64,000 nt of DNA from Ascaris suum (taxonomy: Eukaryota > Nematoda > Chromadorea > Rhabditida > Ascarididae), in contig CM024169.1 of assembly GCA_013433145.1 (NCBI GenBank), positions 14,020,817-14,084,816 of the forward strand, in the 5' to 3' direction. A model generated the notes under the pieces. The model saw nothing but the letters and a program-made list of their open reading frames with translations. It did not search any database and was not told the DNA's origin. Each line of letters begins with the position of its first letter. The first letter of the stretch is position 1. Made by a program: the position numbers and the translations under genes. Positions 24,816 to 38,900 of the stretch are shown piece after piece.

Positions 24816-25035
24816 TCAGTCAGTGCGAGCTTTCATTAGTTTCATGGGAGAGATTGCAATTGTGGCAGACTCCATGAAGTGGAACAGCGTTGAAGCACAA
24901 GTATACGTCATGATTTCCTTATCAGCAATCAGACATGAGGAAGCATCATTGGGGCCTTCTTGGCTATAATCCTCGTCACTGACAATGTGCAGGTCGTAGT
25001 CGATGCCCTTGGACGTGGTGAATGAGCCTTCACAA
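24816..25035 (-). CDS. probable terminal exon of an unrecognised minus-strand gene
   Basis: On the minus strand a clean acceptor (TTTAACCCACAG, immediately above 25035) precedes 73 codons ending in TGA at 24816. Codon use is strongly coding-like (ACC ACG TCC AAG GGC ATC GAC TAC GAC CTG). The start reads CEGSFTTSKGIDYDLHIVSD and the end SPMKLMKARTD; the middle is acidic. I do not recognise the family. A short coding-like stretch upstream on the same strand (TVETDEQLFIKQKTKEILSL, about 25110-25180) sits after a CACCACAG acceptor, but its end phase does not fit this exon. The gene would be divergent from ferroportin, which starts 1.9 kb away. Confidence 0.38.
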
Positions 25036-26973
25036 CTGTGGGTTAAATACAAGCGTGCATGCAGCTATGCCAACGAAACATAAATCTTCATGCATTTGAA
25101 TCACCACCCCGCAGTAGGCTTAAAATTTCCTTCGTTTTTTGCTTAATGAAGAGTTGCTCATCAGTCTCAACAGTCCTGTGGTGCGAAGAACATGAAATAC
25201 GCGCTAAGAGCGGAAAGAAATGTCGCCAACAATTTTCTAATATTCGCACTTTGTGCTTTTTTGGATAGGTGGAGAACGAGAGAGAGAGAGTAGCGGGGAT
25301 GGGGAGGGGGGGGGGCAGTGCGGAGGAGTTATTGGGAGTCGGTGAGAGAATGTGTAACAGTACGTTACCTGCCTTGAAGTGCAAAAATCACTCTCACGAA
25401 GGCCTACTAGATACCAGTTCAAATCAACATGCTGTAAAAAGTTGAGTGCATGCCCTCAATTAACACACCCAAGTCAACAACATGGTTGCAAGGGCACACT
25501 GCTATCATCCCCTCAAAAAGAGGCCTATAAAAGTAAAGAAATGTTTCATTGAGCCCGTTAATCGTTAGAATCAACATGCTAATGAACTGCTGAAAAGTTC
25601 CGTAGTTCAATTGCAATACGATACAAGGTTGCTTAGAAACGAAGGTGCAATTGGTGCTTTCTGTTCTTTAGATTATCCCACTTACCGCTGCGTAAACGAT
25701 CGGGTGAGCACCATCAGAGGAATCGAAACGCCATGGGAAAGTATTGGTGGGTTCTGGAGATGCTATCAGTTCGATAGAAACTAATGTGCTTAAATAACTG
25801 TTTCAGTCGCGTCGTCAACTCGAGTTCTTGAAATGTTAGATTCCGTATGACAGGATAGGAGGTGGGAATAAAAATAATATGTGCGTTGAAAGAAGATCTT
25901 AGGTGTCAGAGATTCCAAGGCTAACTAGGGTGAGATGGAATCGTTTATGGTCGAAGATGTATGCTTTCCAATATCTAACGCGGAAGTCCTTGGGAGAATT
26001 AAGGCCTCTTTGTCTTTGAATGTATGAGTTAGTCGCAAGTTTATGGCATCGAATTAATAAGAAAATAATCAATTCGAATAGAAGTCGTGGATAAAAGATT
26101 CATTACGAGTGCTAATAGGGGAGCAAGAGATAAAGTAACAATATGAAAGAAATAAACGAGCAAACAATGATAAAAATATGCCAGATGTCCGAACTATTTA
26201 GAATTGAGTTGCATGGAAAAGAGATGGATGAGTTTGAAAAATGAAAAATATACGCAGGTGTGCAGGGTATCCTGAAAAGGGTGAGTATAAGTGAATAAGA
26301 TATTCAAGCCTTTTGTGTCTTCTGTGGCTAATTTTTGAATGGAACCCAGTCCACGGGGATCGACACAATGTAAATCTCCTTTTAAATGCGCTAAAAGAGG
26401 AGTGCACTTATGATTTCTTGCGTGAGGATGTCTTATGCATTCAGGGATCTATTCAGAAAGGAACATTCGAAATCAGCAGCTTGGGTTATGATTAGAAACG
26501 CTACGGTAAAGCAAGTAAATTTTGACATCTTGGGACCTGGTGAACATAGAGGATCCACACTCAGCGCTTTTAATTTTCTCAATCTATATGAGTGATTTTT
26601 TTAATTAAACACCATTTTTTTGGCTCATAGCTTACGTATCTACGTTTCCTCCCTAAGAGGTGTACTCACTACTTCAAATATCTCTGATGTGTACCAGTAA
26701 CTTTGTAATAATATTCTGCTCTTGAGCCGTGTATGAACACCATGCTCACTGCTGAGCGCTGATATCTTGCAATCTTTTGGATATTGGGAGCAGACTGTTT
26801 CGAATAATTTATTCAGTACCTTAAGTCCTTTAGAGTACTTTGATGCGGTAACGGACATATTTGATTTAGCGCAGAAATTTGATAAATGAATTTTATGTTT
26901 TCCGACTTGCTTGAGATAACGATAGATTGCTTGGATTTGTGCGTAGATTTATGGATGTCTTAGATTTCGTTTG
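25036..26973. other. region upstream of ferroportin, no gene assigned
   Basis: Contains the presumed promoter of the ferroportin gene; no TATA box or known element stands out. A GA run (25278-25290) is followed by a GGGGAGGGGGGGGGG tract ending at 25315. A minus-strand frame at 26640-26858 has a GTGAGT donor at its end but no convincing acceptor. Confidence 0.3.
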
Positions 26974-29900
26974 ATGAACAATCGTATATATGCTAAAAAG
27001 GTCAAAAAACTGGAGCTCAAGAAGGAACGTTTTGTGAAGAACGATTTTTTTTTGTTTGATCGAATACCATATGACGTGAAGCCCGGAAGTTTTAGGGAAC
27101 GCTTTCTACACTTATTTCCAACATTTTCCTTTGTGAAACTGTACACGGCTTATACGATTTCGTGCATTGTAAGTTTTTCGGTTTTCAAAGAAGCAAAATT
27201 GTAGTTTGAAGATGTAATTAAAATGTGAATTCGAACATCGTGCAGGCGGTTTCCAGTATGCATGAATGATTGGATGGAACAGCCGAGAACGACCGCACCG
27301 CTTAGAGTTGGCGAGTACGAGCTTAGAATGGCATAAAGCTAATCGAAAGTTCGGAATCGGGGCAATGCGTAGGCGATGCATCGCACTCGCGTAACCGCCG
27401 CACATGTTCTAATGAGCAAACTGCGCAGTGCCGTGAAACTGGAAATACCAGGAGACATTCTTTTTTTCCTCAGTCTGATTTAAAATTTCTAGTTTGAATT
27501 GAATTTTCGAACAGAAGGTTGCTAAACATACATAAATACTACCTACCATTTAAACAAGCGCTATGTTTGAATAGTACCGAAAAGTAGCGTAGGCATCCGC
27601 TATGCTGCTTATGAGCCTCAAATTATGGGTTAGTTTCAACTATGAGATAAGTTTGGAGGGATCCCACTGTCATCCCTCCCATGAGATTGAACAGTTATAA
27701 GTTGGCGACTTCGTTTCACCTCGTGCTAACGGAAATATGGAATGCGCGTTTATGATTATTTTGTGTTTTATTCACAACGAGTGTTGTCGTGCAGATGTGA
27801 TGGAAAAAGTGGCGTATACATAATTGACAGAGTTGCAACTCATCGCATAAATTTCATGAAATCATTAGAATGGCGGTTGAATTGAAAAAAAATGAACAGA
27901 CGAATATGGAAGATACACCTTAAAATGTCTTTTGGCATCTCAGAAAGAACATATCACCGGGATCTCAAAAATAGCATTTCAATAAAACGTCACAAAATAG
28001 CACAACCTAAATGGCCTAAATTATAACAGTCAAATATATTAGCTTTAAATGCATATAGCTGCGGTTGTCGCTGAATGAAGAGTTATCGTGCCACCGGGGA
28101 TTAGCCTTACCCGAAAAGATATTGGTGAGAAAATGAAAAAAACGGAAATGGATAGTGCGGCGCATGGCTGCTGCTAAATATTAGATAACTAATACCACGG
28201 TATCAGGTCTTCTATTTACTGAGGCTGTTTCATTTATTTGGGAAGAGAAACCTATGTAAACCTAGGCAATTCTGATATATCTTTATGATCCGTCAGAGTT
28301 CACGCTGATCGGCAGAGGCACATATGCGACGTCGATCCTGTAACGGAAGTAAAGGTCATTTGAAGGAAACGGTGACCTGAGCGCAGCCCTCCTCGTGGCC
28401 AACTTGCGATACAGCCATTCGTGGAATTTAGTAACTACACTTTGGATGTTGTCCTCAACCGGAATGAGTGTTACATTATCCGGCTGGTATGAGTGTGCGC
28501 AGAACTTTTGATCGTTAGCGAAGGAGAAATGAAACTTCAAGCCGCAAACAAAAAACAAGGGGGACCGCTTTCAGTCACGGAGTCCCATATAGGAAAGAGC
28601 ACCATTTCACATGCATCGAGAATACGGCTGCACTTAGCACAATTTTACTGCCAATGCTGGTGTGTGTTATTGGTCGTTGCTGATAGTGTTGTCACATCGA
28701 TAGAGGTGTCAAAGCTAGCACTCATTGCTGTAAAAAGTGCCGTCGTTTCAAATAAATTCCTCAGCCAAATATTATTACGTATCTTCTATCTATGCATCCG
28801 TTCGAACCAAAATTCTGCAACAACAGCAGCAGCAGCATGCTTCGATGCTGAAGTTGCTGCGCTTGTTTCTTTTGTGAACTTCATTTCAATCGACCCACGC
28901 ATGCAATACGCCATGCTAAGCTTCTTAAAACGTAAACTGTCGAAGGACACTACCGTGTTTGAAAAGTTCCCATGGTGAATATTGCAGGGAGATCGATTAT
29001 GGACGTTTGCAATCACATTAATTCTAGAATACATAGGAGGTATCCGTCTTTTGTGCCTGGATCAGCTCATCGAGGAGATCATCATAATGGTTTTGAGTTC
29101 CTTTGTTGGCAACTGGTTGGATCGGCAAACCAGAAAGAGAGGTTAGCATTGGATTTATGGTGTCCCCATTACTTCTTGTGAGCTCAACATGGGCCTGTCA
29201 ATGTTGGAATGCAGAAATAGCCCATAAACCATTCGCCACTCTCGTGTATGCCATAAACTACTCGCTGTTTCGACGCATCCCAATATACCATTAGAATGTG
29301 CAAGTGGATAGGATGCGCCAATGTGAAACGCAAAGGAAGACAATTTTTTGGGAGAACTTAATTTGGAAATTGCAGAAGCGTTGGTTTCATTTGCTCGCTT
29401 GACCAGTACCAGCGGTTGAGATGTGTGAGCCCTCTAGCACCGAGTGAGGCTAAAAGTACTCCGCTGTGTGTGTAGCAGAGATATAAAACCAAAGAACAGC
29501 ATCCTCGCTCATCTTCATTCTCGTCATCTTGCATCACATAGATTGCTGCGAAGTATATTTGAGCACAACAATGATCGATTGAAGGCGGTTTGATTCTTCA
29601 TTACAATGGGGCAGGTGAAGAAAGAGAACGTTATTAGTTGCAAGCAACGTTACTTTCAGGGACTCTCACCGTGCTCGCAGTTAACAACGTGAACGTTGCG
29701 TTGTCAGCGGCACTTTTAGCTGCAAGTATAAGAATGAACTGTAGGAAAGCTGTAAGTGTTTCGCTTATGAATGGTATTCACGGAGATGCTTACGGTTAGC
29801 GAGTGCGCCTTATCATGTTTTGAAAGAAAAGACCCGCCGTTAGAAACGCTAAGGGCTGCACAAAGAGCATAGTACTGCGGAATGCGTAGGTAAATGTTGT

Positions 29901-32900
29901 TTCATGAGCTTCTCTCATCATTCCAACCGCGCTTGTTGTAGCTGAAGTAACTGTAGATAGCTTAGAGCAGTGCGCGGTAAAAAAGGCACATTGAATTATA
30001 TTCGCAATGAAAATCTTATCTTTCTTTTCGAGCTGAAAGAGCATCTACCAACAAAATATCAGATAATTTTCCATGCGGCATTCATCAGCACTCCATAGCT
30101 AATCTTATCGTTGCGATAGAACACAGATCAGCGTATGCTCTGCCGCTTTATCCTCGCGTGTTCTATCCGCTATTCTCTGCTTCCAGTAAATTCTGATCAT
30201 TTCCAGTATAGAAGTACCTCTAAACGATGATGCAACGTACATTTCAGTGAACATCTGCGATTCAAGCATAGTGAACAATTTAATGGCAACCGCTGAGCGA
30301 AAAACCATTTATGTGGCTTGGACTAGGAAATATGGAACGTCTGCGGACTTCAGCGTGATGTTGGCTTGTGTACTGGCTAAGGTGTCAGTTACATAAACTC
30401 CTTCCCCTCTTTGGCCAGTATTGCCAATGAGCCCATAGACCATTGACTTACCTGCGGTAACATTTGCCTAGTGCATACTCCAATCTGAAGAAACCTGTAC
30501 CCAGAAAACTGCAAACGACGCGGCAAAGATTACTGTTGATGATCTTGACTGATAATGCCTGTGGTAATAGTTTAGATTCATTGAGTAATAGAAATTCGGC
30601 AACTGATTGCAACAGGCGGTTCTCGGTTCTATATTATCAGTTACGAGCAGATCTCATAAAACATACATCAGGCGAGGACATTTGAGCCAAACTATTCTGT
30701 TGACAAGGCCACAACGGAATATGTGAAAATTATGGTTTTTACTTCAGCACTCTTAATTAACATCGCCACAAAAAGTTAATTAGGCGCGGTGAATTCACAG
30801 GTGGATGACTCATCTAACGGCGTACGGCACGGTATATCGATAACTTGTCTCGTTCTAGCGATTTTGTGCTGCTCACTTGGATGCTTGGCGAGTGAAGCCG
30901 AAAAGCTAGCATTTACAAAAGACTGGATTGTGGTAATGACGGCAAAAGAACATAAAACACTATCAGGTCACGATCTTCATTTAATCATATGGTGTAAGGT
31001 CATCACGATTCCCCGCAGTATATCGCTATCGCAAGATCACTTGTAGCATCTCGACAAAAATGCCTGATACCTACTTAACAACATCCGCTGCAAGCGATCA
31101 CATTAAAAGTCGACAGAATTTTGATTCAAGTAAAAAGAAGAACGAATGACCGCTAACAATTGAAAATACTATTGACAAGCTAACGAGCAATTGATTAGGG
31201 TTCATAATGATGCAGTTTACGGTTGGCATCGCTAAAAATATCTCGAACTTACCCATTCAATTTTCTCGCTGTCGTTTCCGGGACATCTCAGTTCATTTCC
31301 TTATTTCCCTGGGCATAAACGGTTATTTCATGTTCCAACAAACTTCAACAGCATTAGTAATTGATAGGCTAAACCACTACACTTTATGACTGCTAAATCG
31401 TTCTGATGCACTTCATGGAGGATTTGTTTCCAAAGTTCTGGCCTATAGGGACACAGTCGTTCAAGTAGATGACATACTGCGCTCGGTTAAGCAATAGTTA
31501 TGCACCTTGAAGGTGATCCTAGAATATAACAGGGGAGGAGCGTTAAAATGTTATTTGTTGTTGCAGCGTTACGTATGGTGTCAAAAGGCGGCCTAAAGCT
31601 GCTGGTTACTTGCTGGGGAAGGGGGAGGGCAATTGCAATACTTCCGTTGGGGCTACGCCCTAGGGCATAAGGTTCTGCAATATGGCGAGTCTCACTGTGG
31701 CAACACTCAACATCACATCGTTTCTTGTGAATTGCATATAATCGGCGTCTTTTCATAACTTCTTACTTTCAGTATCTAATGCAGTGATGAAAACGATTGA
31801 TCTGTCTTCTGCCATTATCTCACCATCGCTATCCGGTATTCTTATTGATCAACTAGGATATGAAATTGCTTGCATTCTTTTTGTTGTATGGAACCTTGTT
31901 TCATGGGTGGTCGAGGGACTTCTATTGCGTAATATATATTATTCTGTACCGGAACTTGCCACAAGAACACCACTTAAAGATGAAACAGGTAGAGTGAACG
32001 GGAAGAATTCCACGCAGTTTCTCTCCATGTAGGCAGACAGCTAGAGCTGAACTCTAATAGGGGTAAAGAAAGCATGCCCATATGAATGTTGGTGGCAAAA
32101 TAACACAGGTGCATGTGTAGAGCCAAAGGAGACACCACGATATCGCACGTAATTTCGAAAGAATACCACAATTTTTTGTTCTTAGTTTCTTTCTTTCTTT
32201 TTAAAGATGAGATTCTCTGAGCCTTATAACTTATGGAATGTTTGTATCTTTCTCGATACTCACTCTATATTGCAATACGCTTTATGTTTTGAGCACGAAT
32301 GCAGGTAGTCTATGTTTGAGCAACAGGTCGCCGTAATCGTATCCACCCTCCCACCGCTTGCTCTCTTTTTGATACCTTTTTCTTTAGCGGAAATAGAAGA
32401 GTATATGCTGGGTTCCTCTCGGCGAGGTATATTTTGCATTCAATATTTGAGTTCAACAACCGATAAAATATGCGTCAGAATTGCAGTGTAGACATCCATA
32501 TAGCATAGGAAATTTTCTATAGAATTTACTCCTGTAGATATTCGTCTGACATTCTTATAATTTGATGCTTTGAGAAATGATCGCAACGCGTGATATTTGA
32601 TTTCACAATGAAATGTATTAAGTTACAAATGTGCATACCAAATGCAAATATAATATGCTAATCGTTTATTTGTGTGACATTATTGGTGACTACTGACTAT
32701 TTTAGTGCTGTTATAGGATAAGTGCACCTCATCTCCTACTAAAACTTCGAATTCGACGCCCATTAATTAGTTGTACAACGAAGGGTGTTTAGGAGTTTCG
32801 CGAATCGAACAGCATAATTGGTCATGATCCGCAGAATTCTTTTCGAGGAAACGATGAGCTATAAAGAAAGGGAATCATGGGTATACGTATAAGTGTGTGA

Positions 32901-35900
32901 TACGTCGTCTGCATCTGACTGTCCTCCGTTATGAACATCCACTACGCATGAGTTGTATTAGTGAAATCTTATACGTATATTTTACATCAGTCCATATCTC
33001 AAAACTAAATCCAGCTTCCACGAAATTCGCAAGTAAATTGTGGTATGAGAATCGTTGCTACAACAAAAGAGGCAAATATTTCTACGTAAGTGCTTGCAAA
33101 GCTAATCGATGACATTAGAAAGAGAGTGAACTTTATTACTTGAGAGCACTTTTTCAAATATAGATTGGGATCGACGATTAGAGTGCAACATATTCTTATC
33201 GTGATAGAAAACATCTTTCTCTTCTCTCCTTAGATCACTTTCCACATGTTTTTTATTGTTGTAAATGCTCGGCGGATCATAACTTGATAGCCTTGCCGGG
33301 TAGTGTGTCTCATTGAACGAACTTATGTTATAGACGATAAGAGGAAGAAAAGAAGCAGCAAAACGAGTGAACAAAGCGACGAAATTGGAAACTGTTGGAG
33401 TAGTTTGTTCTATGTTTTCCACGTTTACTGGAGTCAAACGATATTCACAGCAGCGTTTGGCCTTGCCTTACTTTACATGACTGTTCTCGGATTCGACGGG
33501 GTAACTTTTCCACCATTTTACAAAAAATTTTCAATTGTTTATGTCGAAGGACATTGCATTCGATCTAAGGTGTTGCCTTATCTGAGTGAAATTAAAATCG
33601 GATATGAATTTAGTCGCGCAGAATTTAATGCATTAAAGACATCCTTGTCAACATAGGCAGTCAGGGCTCCTTCTATCCACTTCAGCGATTCGCACTTTGG
33701 TAGTAATAAAAGCAATCCCTCCTCGCTTAGAAGATTCTGAGGTGGATTGGCAAAGTGTTCTCAAATCGTACTTGTTTCAAGCGTAATTGAACCTGTTGGA
33801 AGCATGTGCTTATCTGCAATTCCGAAACGTTTCAGGAAACATCAGCATGATCGCAGTCGCTCCAGAAAATCGTAAGAAACTGTTTTGAGTAGAGCTAGAA
33901 CACTGAAATAGTTAAGTTTAAGCTTCAATGAGTAACTAATTCAGATTGCGATAGGCTACGGCAGATCACAAGGCCTTTCGGCAACATGGTTGGGCATTCT
34001 TCGAAGCATCGGCTCAGCTTGCGGAATCGCTGGCGTTCTTAGCTACACCGCTTTTGAGACAAATATTGGAGTGAGGAGAACTGGGTTGATTGGTTTCACT
34101 GTAAGAACCTTACCATATGCATCTAACCTGAGAACATATAATTATGCCATTCAAAGAAAAGTTCGAATGTTCGAAAAGTTTTGTCTTAGTATTTTTTTGC
34201 ATAATTGAATAATGTCTTGGAATCAACGATAGGCTCTTCTTCACTCATTTCTAGCAAAATTTATGACTTCCCCTGTTTGTAAGAGCTACATTTGCAAATT
34301 CCTTCCGCATTCTCAGTATCGAACTGCAAAACTATATCTCAATAATTATTAGTTATGCTGTTTGACCTGAAAACATCTTTGCTCATGGATAGTCGTAGAA
34401 GACACTCGCGTCGATCTTCAGCGAGCGTCGTTCATTTCTTTTTCTGCATTCGCTTGTTCTCTTCTCAAGTTTTTTTTTTCGAATTTACTGTATCGGTATA
34501 TTGCCGATTGGATCTCTAGCCCCCCCCCCCCCCATATATTCATTCTTCTTTAGCCAATTGCTATGAAAAAGATATACCTGCCAGTCATTGCAGCTTTTTT
34601 ATTTTGAACACATTCTCGTTAAGCACATGTTGTCTAGTTTTAGGGATTTTCATTTCCTTCCTTGGGTATCTTTACAACCCTTTCGTTGTATGTTCCTCCA
34701 TCCAAAGTTCCTAAGGAGGGACATTTTTTAAATTGCCTGTAGGCTGAGAATAAAGCTTGAAAAGATCTTGAAAACAAATTCTCTACTGATTCAAAGGTCA
34801 ATTTTTTAAATGGATATTCAATTTTCTAATTGCAATTCATCTTTCCGCTTCGCTGCAATTTTTGCTTCGAACCGTTCCAATTTCAGACGCAGCAACTGGC
34901 TCTCTATGTTTGTATTGCGTCAATATGGCTTCCTGGTTCTCCTTTCGATCCTTACAATTATTTCAGTGAGCTCACACTGCCTGTAAGTTGTGCACTATTT
35001 CTAGTTGTTTGATGTTAGGAATAACATGATCACATTTTCAATGGAAATGTTTGATACTTTCAACTTCTTTATGTCCAGAGCTTCGAATCTCTTTTCCCTC
35101 CTCCTCGTCGCCTTCCCAGAAATAAGTGGCGTGATCTCAAGAACAGGAAACTGAATCAGGCCATTTTTAGCTAGTGACGATTTCACGAATCTGCACTTCT
35201 AGTGCAATCAAAAGCGTCAACATTCCAAGCTCAAATGCCTTCTACATGCTCATTCTTTCTGATTCAATTCCAGTTGCTCGTTGTTGTTCTTCATTCGCCT
35301 TTCTTTTTGCATTTCAATATTTTTCTTCTCATTCCAACCCCTCTTTTATTCGTCGCAGTCCACATACTGCGTTCCATCAATTTATTACTGTCTTGTTTTG
35401 TTTCGCAGCATTTCTCCTTCTAACGTCTGAATGCACATGGTAAAATTGCTACTCATGCTTCTTGCAGTATTGTAAGATTGATGTTTGGAAAAGTATGCGA
35501 CACTGCATGCAGAATTATGCAATAGAAAATAAAATTTTCAAGGCTTCAGGTGATATTATAATGAGTGATCCATTGTGGCTATGATAATCTCAGTAATCCG
35601 GCGTTATGTTTAGCGAGCAGTTTCGAAATTCGTCAGCTGCTTAGCACCGGCAAACCACCTGATTGCGTAGGCGTGGAATTTGAAATGTTTTCTTGTTATC
35701 TGCAGATATTTTTTATAGCTTCTTATTTGATTTGAACGTGAACTTCAGATATGGTTGGATCAATTCAAAGATGCGTTCAGGTTTGCACCGATGAATCGTA
35801 CGGAAGTCGTCACCATCAACTGGTCAAGGTGGACATCAAATGGACATTCGATTATTAGCGTTTTCACACTCCTTATGGGAATTGCGGTCGCCAGATTTGG

Positions 35901-38900
35901 TATGAACCCATTCAAGCCTTTATAAGCAAAAGCAACGCGTGATGTGTAGAAGTTGAGGGGTATGGGTAGTATAGTTTTGGATATCTCGGACAACTCATAA
36001 TTGCTGGTAGTTGAGTTCAAAAGCAAATGGTTTCGTTCGATAGTACGGTATGTCGAAATGAAAGAAGGGCCTAATTGCGAAGGCCCTTCCTTCATTTCGA
36101 CATACTGCGCTATCGAACAAAATCTCGATCACGAACAGAGTCGGTTGAAGAATTCGAAAAAGGGCCGTCGTCGGCTGATGATAGCGAGGATTTCCAACTG
36201 AGGTGGACTTCGTGATCCAAATAGGTGCTGGTTACGCTGAATCACCCATTTTTCGCGCTCCTCTTTTTCGACGGTTTGACGAAAATGCATTTCGTGAGCA
36301 CAAAAGCTTTATGAAAGTAGCACATTTTTATCATTTCCATCCTATTGGAGGGGTTGTTTTCGACTGTTTTCGGTATTATCGCTCTAAGGGAAAATCTGTT
36401 GTGCTAGCAGATTCATCTCTTTCTATGACTTCTAATATTTGAAGTTGTACATTTTGCAGCCGTTCCACTATGATGCAAAGGCAGCATTTGAATAAAACTA
36501 TAATAACATTCATGCCCGTTGCTTTGTCATTTACTGAGGAGGCTGTTTGTGAACACATTGAGGGCTTTTCGATGGACGACATTATTGGACAATATTTGCG
36601 TGGATGATGTATGAACGATTAGGGTTCTAAAATATTCTTTATCAAAAATGATCTCGTGCAAAGTTCTTATCGTTCTTCTTAGCTAATAGCTCAAAATTTG
36701 ATCGAATCCACGCCTCAGTTTCGAGGATGGCATAAGCATAAACGTTTAAAATAGGTTATTAAAGATGACAGAGGAATCAGATTTTCTTTTCAAAATCCGA
36801 GTTTGAAAGCTTGAATTAAAATTCACGTTTACAGGTCTATATATGGCGGATTTGTCGATAACTCAGATAATGCAAGAGACGGTTCCTGAAAATCAGCGTG
36901 GAACCGTCTTTGGGGTACAGGATTCCGCATGTCAGTTTTTCAGTGTGTTGAAGGTAATCATTCGAACTTAAAGTGTGAAGATCCGCAAAATGTTGCAGAA
37001 AGAATCTCGCATCTTCCATAAATCTTGCAACTCGATTCATTTTCTCTTCGTTGACTAACCTAAGCGGTGGTAAAGTAAGCCCAGGTCGATGTCCAAAATG
37101 GAGCGGTCGAATCAGCTGAACCGATCGGTTTTTTGGGAGGAGGTGGGAAGGGGAAGGGAGACGGCACGAAGAAAAAATTGCGGTGATGACTGGTGCTTTT
37201 CTTTGAGGAAAAAAGTATGTGATATTCGAAAGCGGCCGACTTTTGTCAAATTTTGAAAACACAAAAAATTTTGAGTGCAATTTCGTATTCTTGTTTGTAT
37301 TTCACTCGCAAGTTGCCTGCTTTCAGGATGTGATGGTGATAATTTTACCCGATCCGAGAACATTTGGTGCTCTCATAATTGTTTCGGTCTTGTTCGTTCT
37401 CTCTGGATTCCTGTTTTATTGTTACTACTTAATAAAGGTTAGTTGAACGTTTCAGTCTTAAAACAAGGAGAACTTCCCAGAAACTTCAAAAAGGACGTCT
37501 GAATAGTTGCTACATTCAATCGCAAGATTTGTCACCTGTGTTGTAGTGTTGGTTTTTCAAAGAAACCTTAGAAATATGCAGAATCCATAATACAAATTTG
37601 GAAATCTGCATGATTCGGACCAGTCAGCCATTTTGTTCTCCCTTCGAGGATTAGTGTAAGTGTTTCCTGTAGATGCAAAATAGCTTATGGCTTCATCGGT
37701 GGATTGGCGGCAGAAGTGCGTATAAATAAACATGGTCGTAGATGGATAGTCAAGATGGCTAGCCGAATTGATTAAATGTTGCAACCTCACGACATATTTT
37801 TGCAAACCATAGCTTTCCTACAAAAAAAAAAAAAACTATAAGCAAAGAGCAGCATTCGGCTTGAATTTCATCGTTTGACTTCATTAACCACATTCCAAAT
37901 TGCCATTCGCTTCTGACACCTTTAAGAATTAATGCAGTGGGTATAAAACGGATTAAGGATGGCTTTAGAGAGCCTTTCTCAATAGCCTACCTAAATTCCC
38001 TCAAGAATGTATTTTTTACGGTAAGGGGACGCTTTACGATCTACAGGAACGGGTGGGAAAATGAGTGGGCGATGGTAAAATTGGATCAGATCTGCGTGTG
38101 AAACATTTTCGGCTCCATTTAATACGATCTCCTCTTCAATTAGTTGGCCTCAGTCTTTGAGGGAATTGTTTTTTAAGGACCCAAAGTCTACGAGAAATTC
38201 CAGCTGAGGGATTGTGTAATATAGCGCAAAGGATAGGCCATAGTGGCGTAATTTTCGATAGCAGTCTTCCAGTTGTTGCTTCATTTGTTATTATGGATTC
38301 TTGTGTTCAGAGGAGCAGAGGAGGAAGGTTGAAGAACCTGCTTTAAGCTCTTCCACCTCCTTTAGCACTCTTCTGAACATGCACCATTAGAAAATAACGA
38401 ATAAAAAACAGTTGAACGAAGGACATCATCACAGCCTGTGAGGGGCAGATACAGTATATCGGAATAAAAAATTTTGGGTATTGTCGATAACTTTGAATAA
38501 ACAAAAGTTTTCTTTCCCATGAAAGCAGTTTTCGAAATAGACCCACGATATTTTCTTTGTAAGATCGTTACCATAAGCTTCGGCAATGAACTTTCCTCGA
38601 TCTAGAGTGCACAGATCGTTTTTATTTTCTTATCAGCATAGTTATGTAGTTCTGCTTAAAAACAACAAAAAATTACGTTTCTTTGCGTTGCAAAAGCTGA
38701 ACACTTTTCCATGAGGATGGAACAGCCTCAAATGAACCCATTTGATTAGAAACCGCTTTCGTTATGGAAAGATTTGAAAGTGGATTCATTTTATTTTCGG
38801 ACAGCACAATAAATTAAGAGAGGATAGGAGAAGTGAATAAAGTCGTGTTTATTTGAACTCAAATTTTGTTCCTTCCTCGATCTAGCGATTCGTTGAAAGT

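Noticed and set aside
28493..28978. 161-codon plus-strand open frame, among the longest in the window
   Set aside because: It overlaps sequence with better coding bias on the minus strand (28283-28534 and 28786-28960), sits just before the ferroportin acceptor at 28988, and its product has no domain. It is likely an antisense shadow.
36837..37280. 147-codon minus-strand frame
   Set aside because: It is antisense to the ferroportin exon 36835-36953 and shows no coding features of its own.
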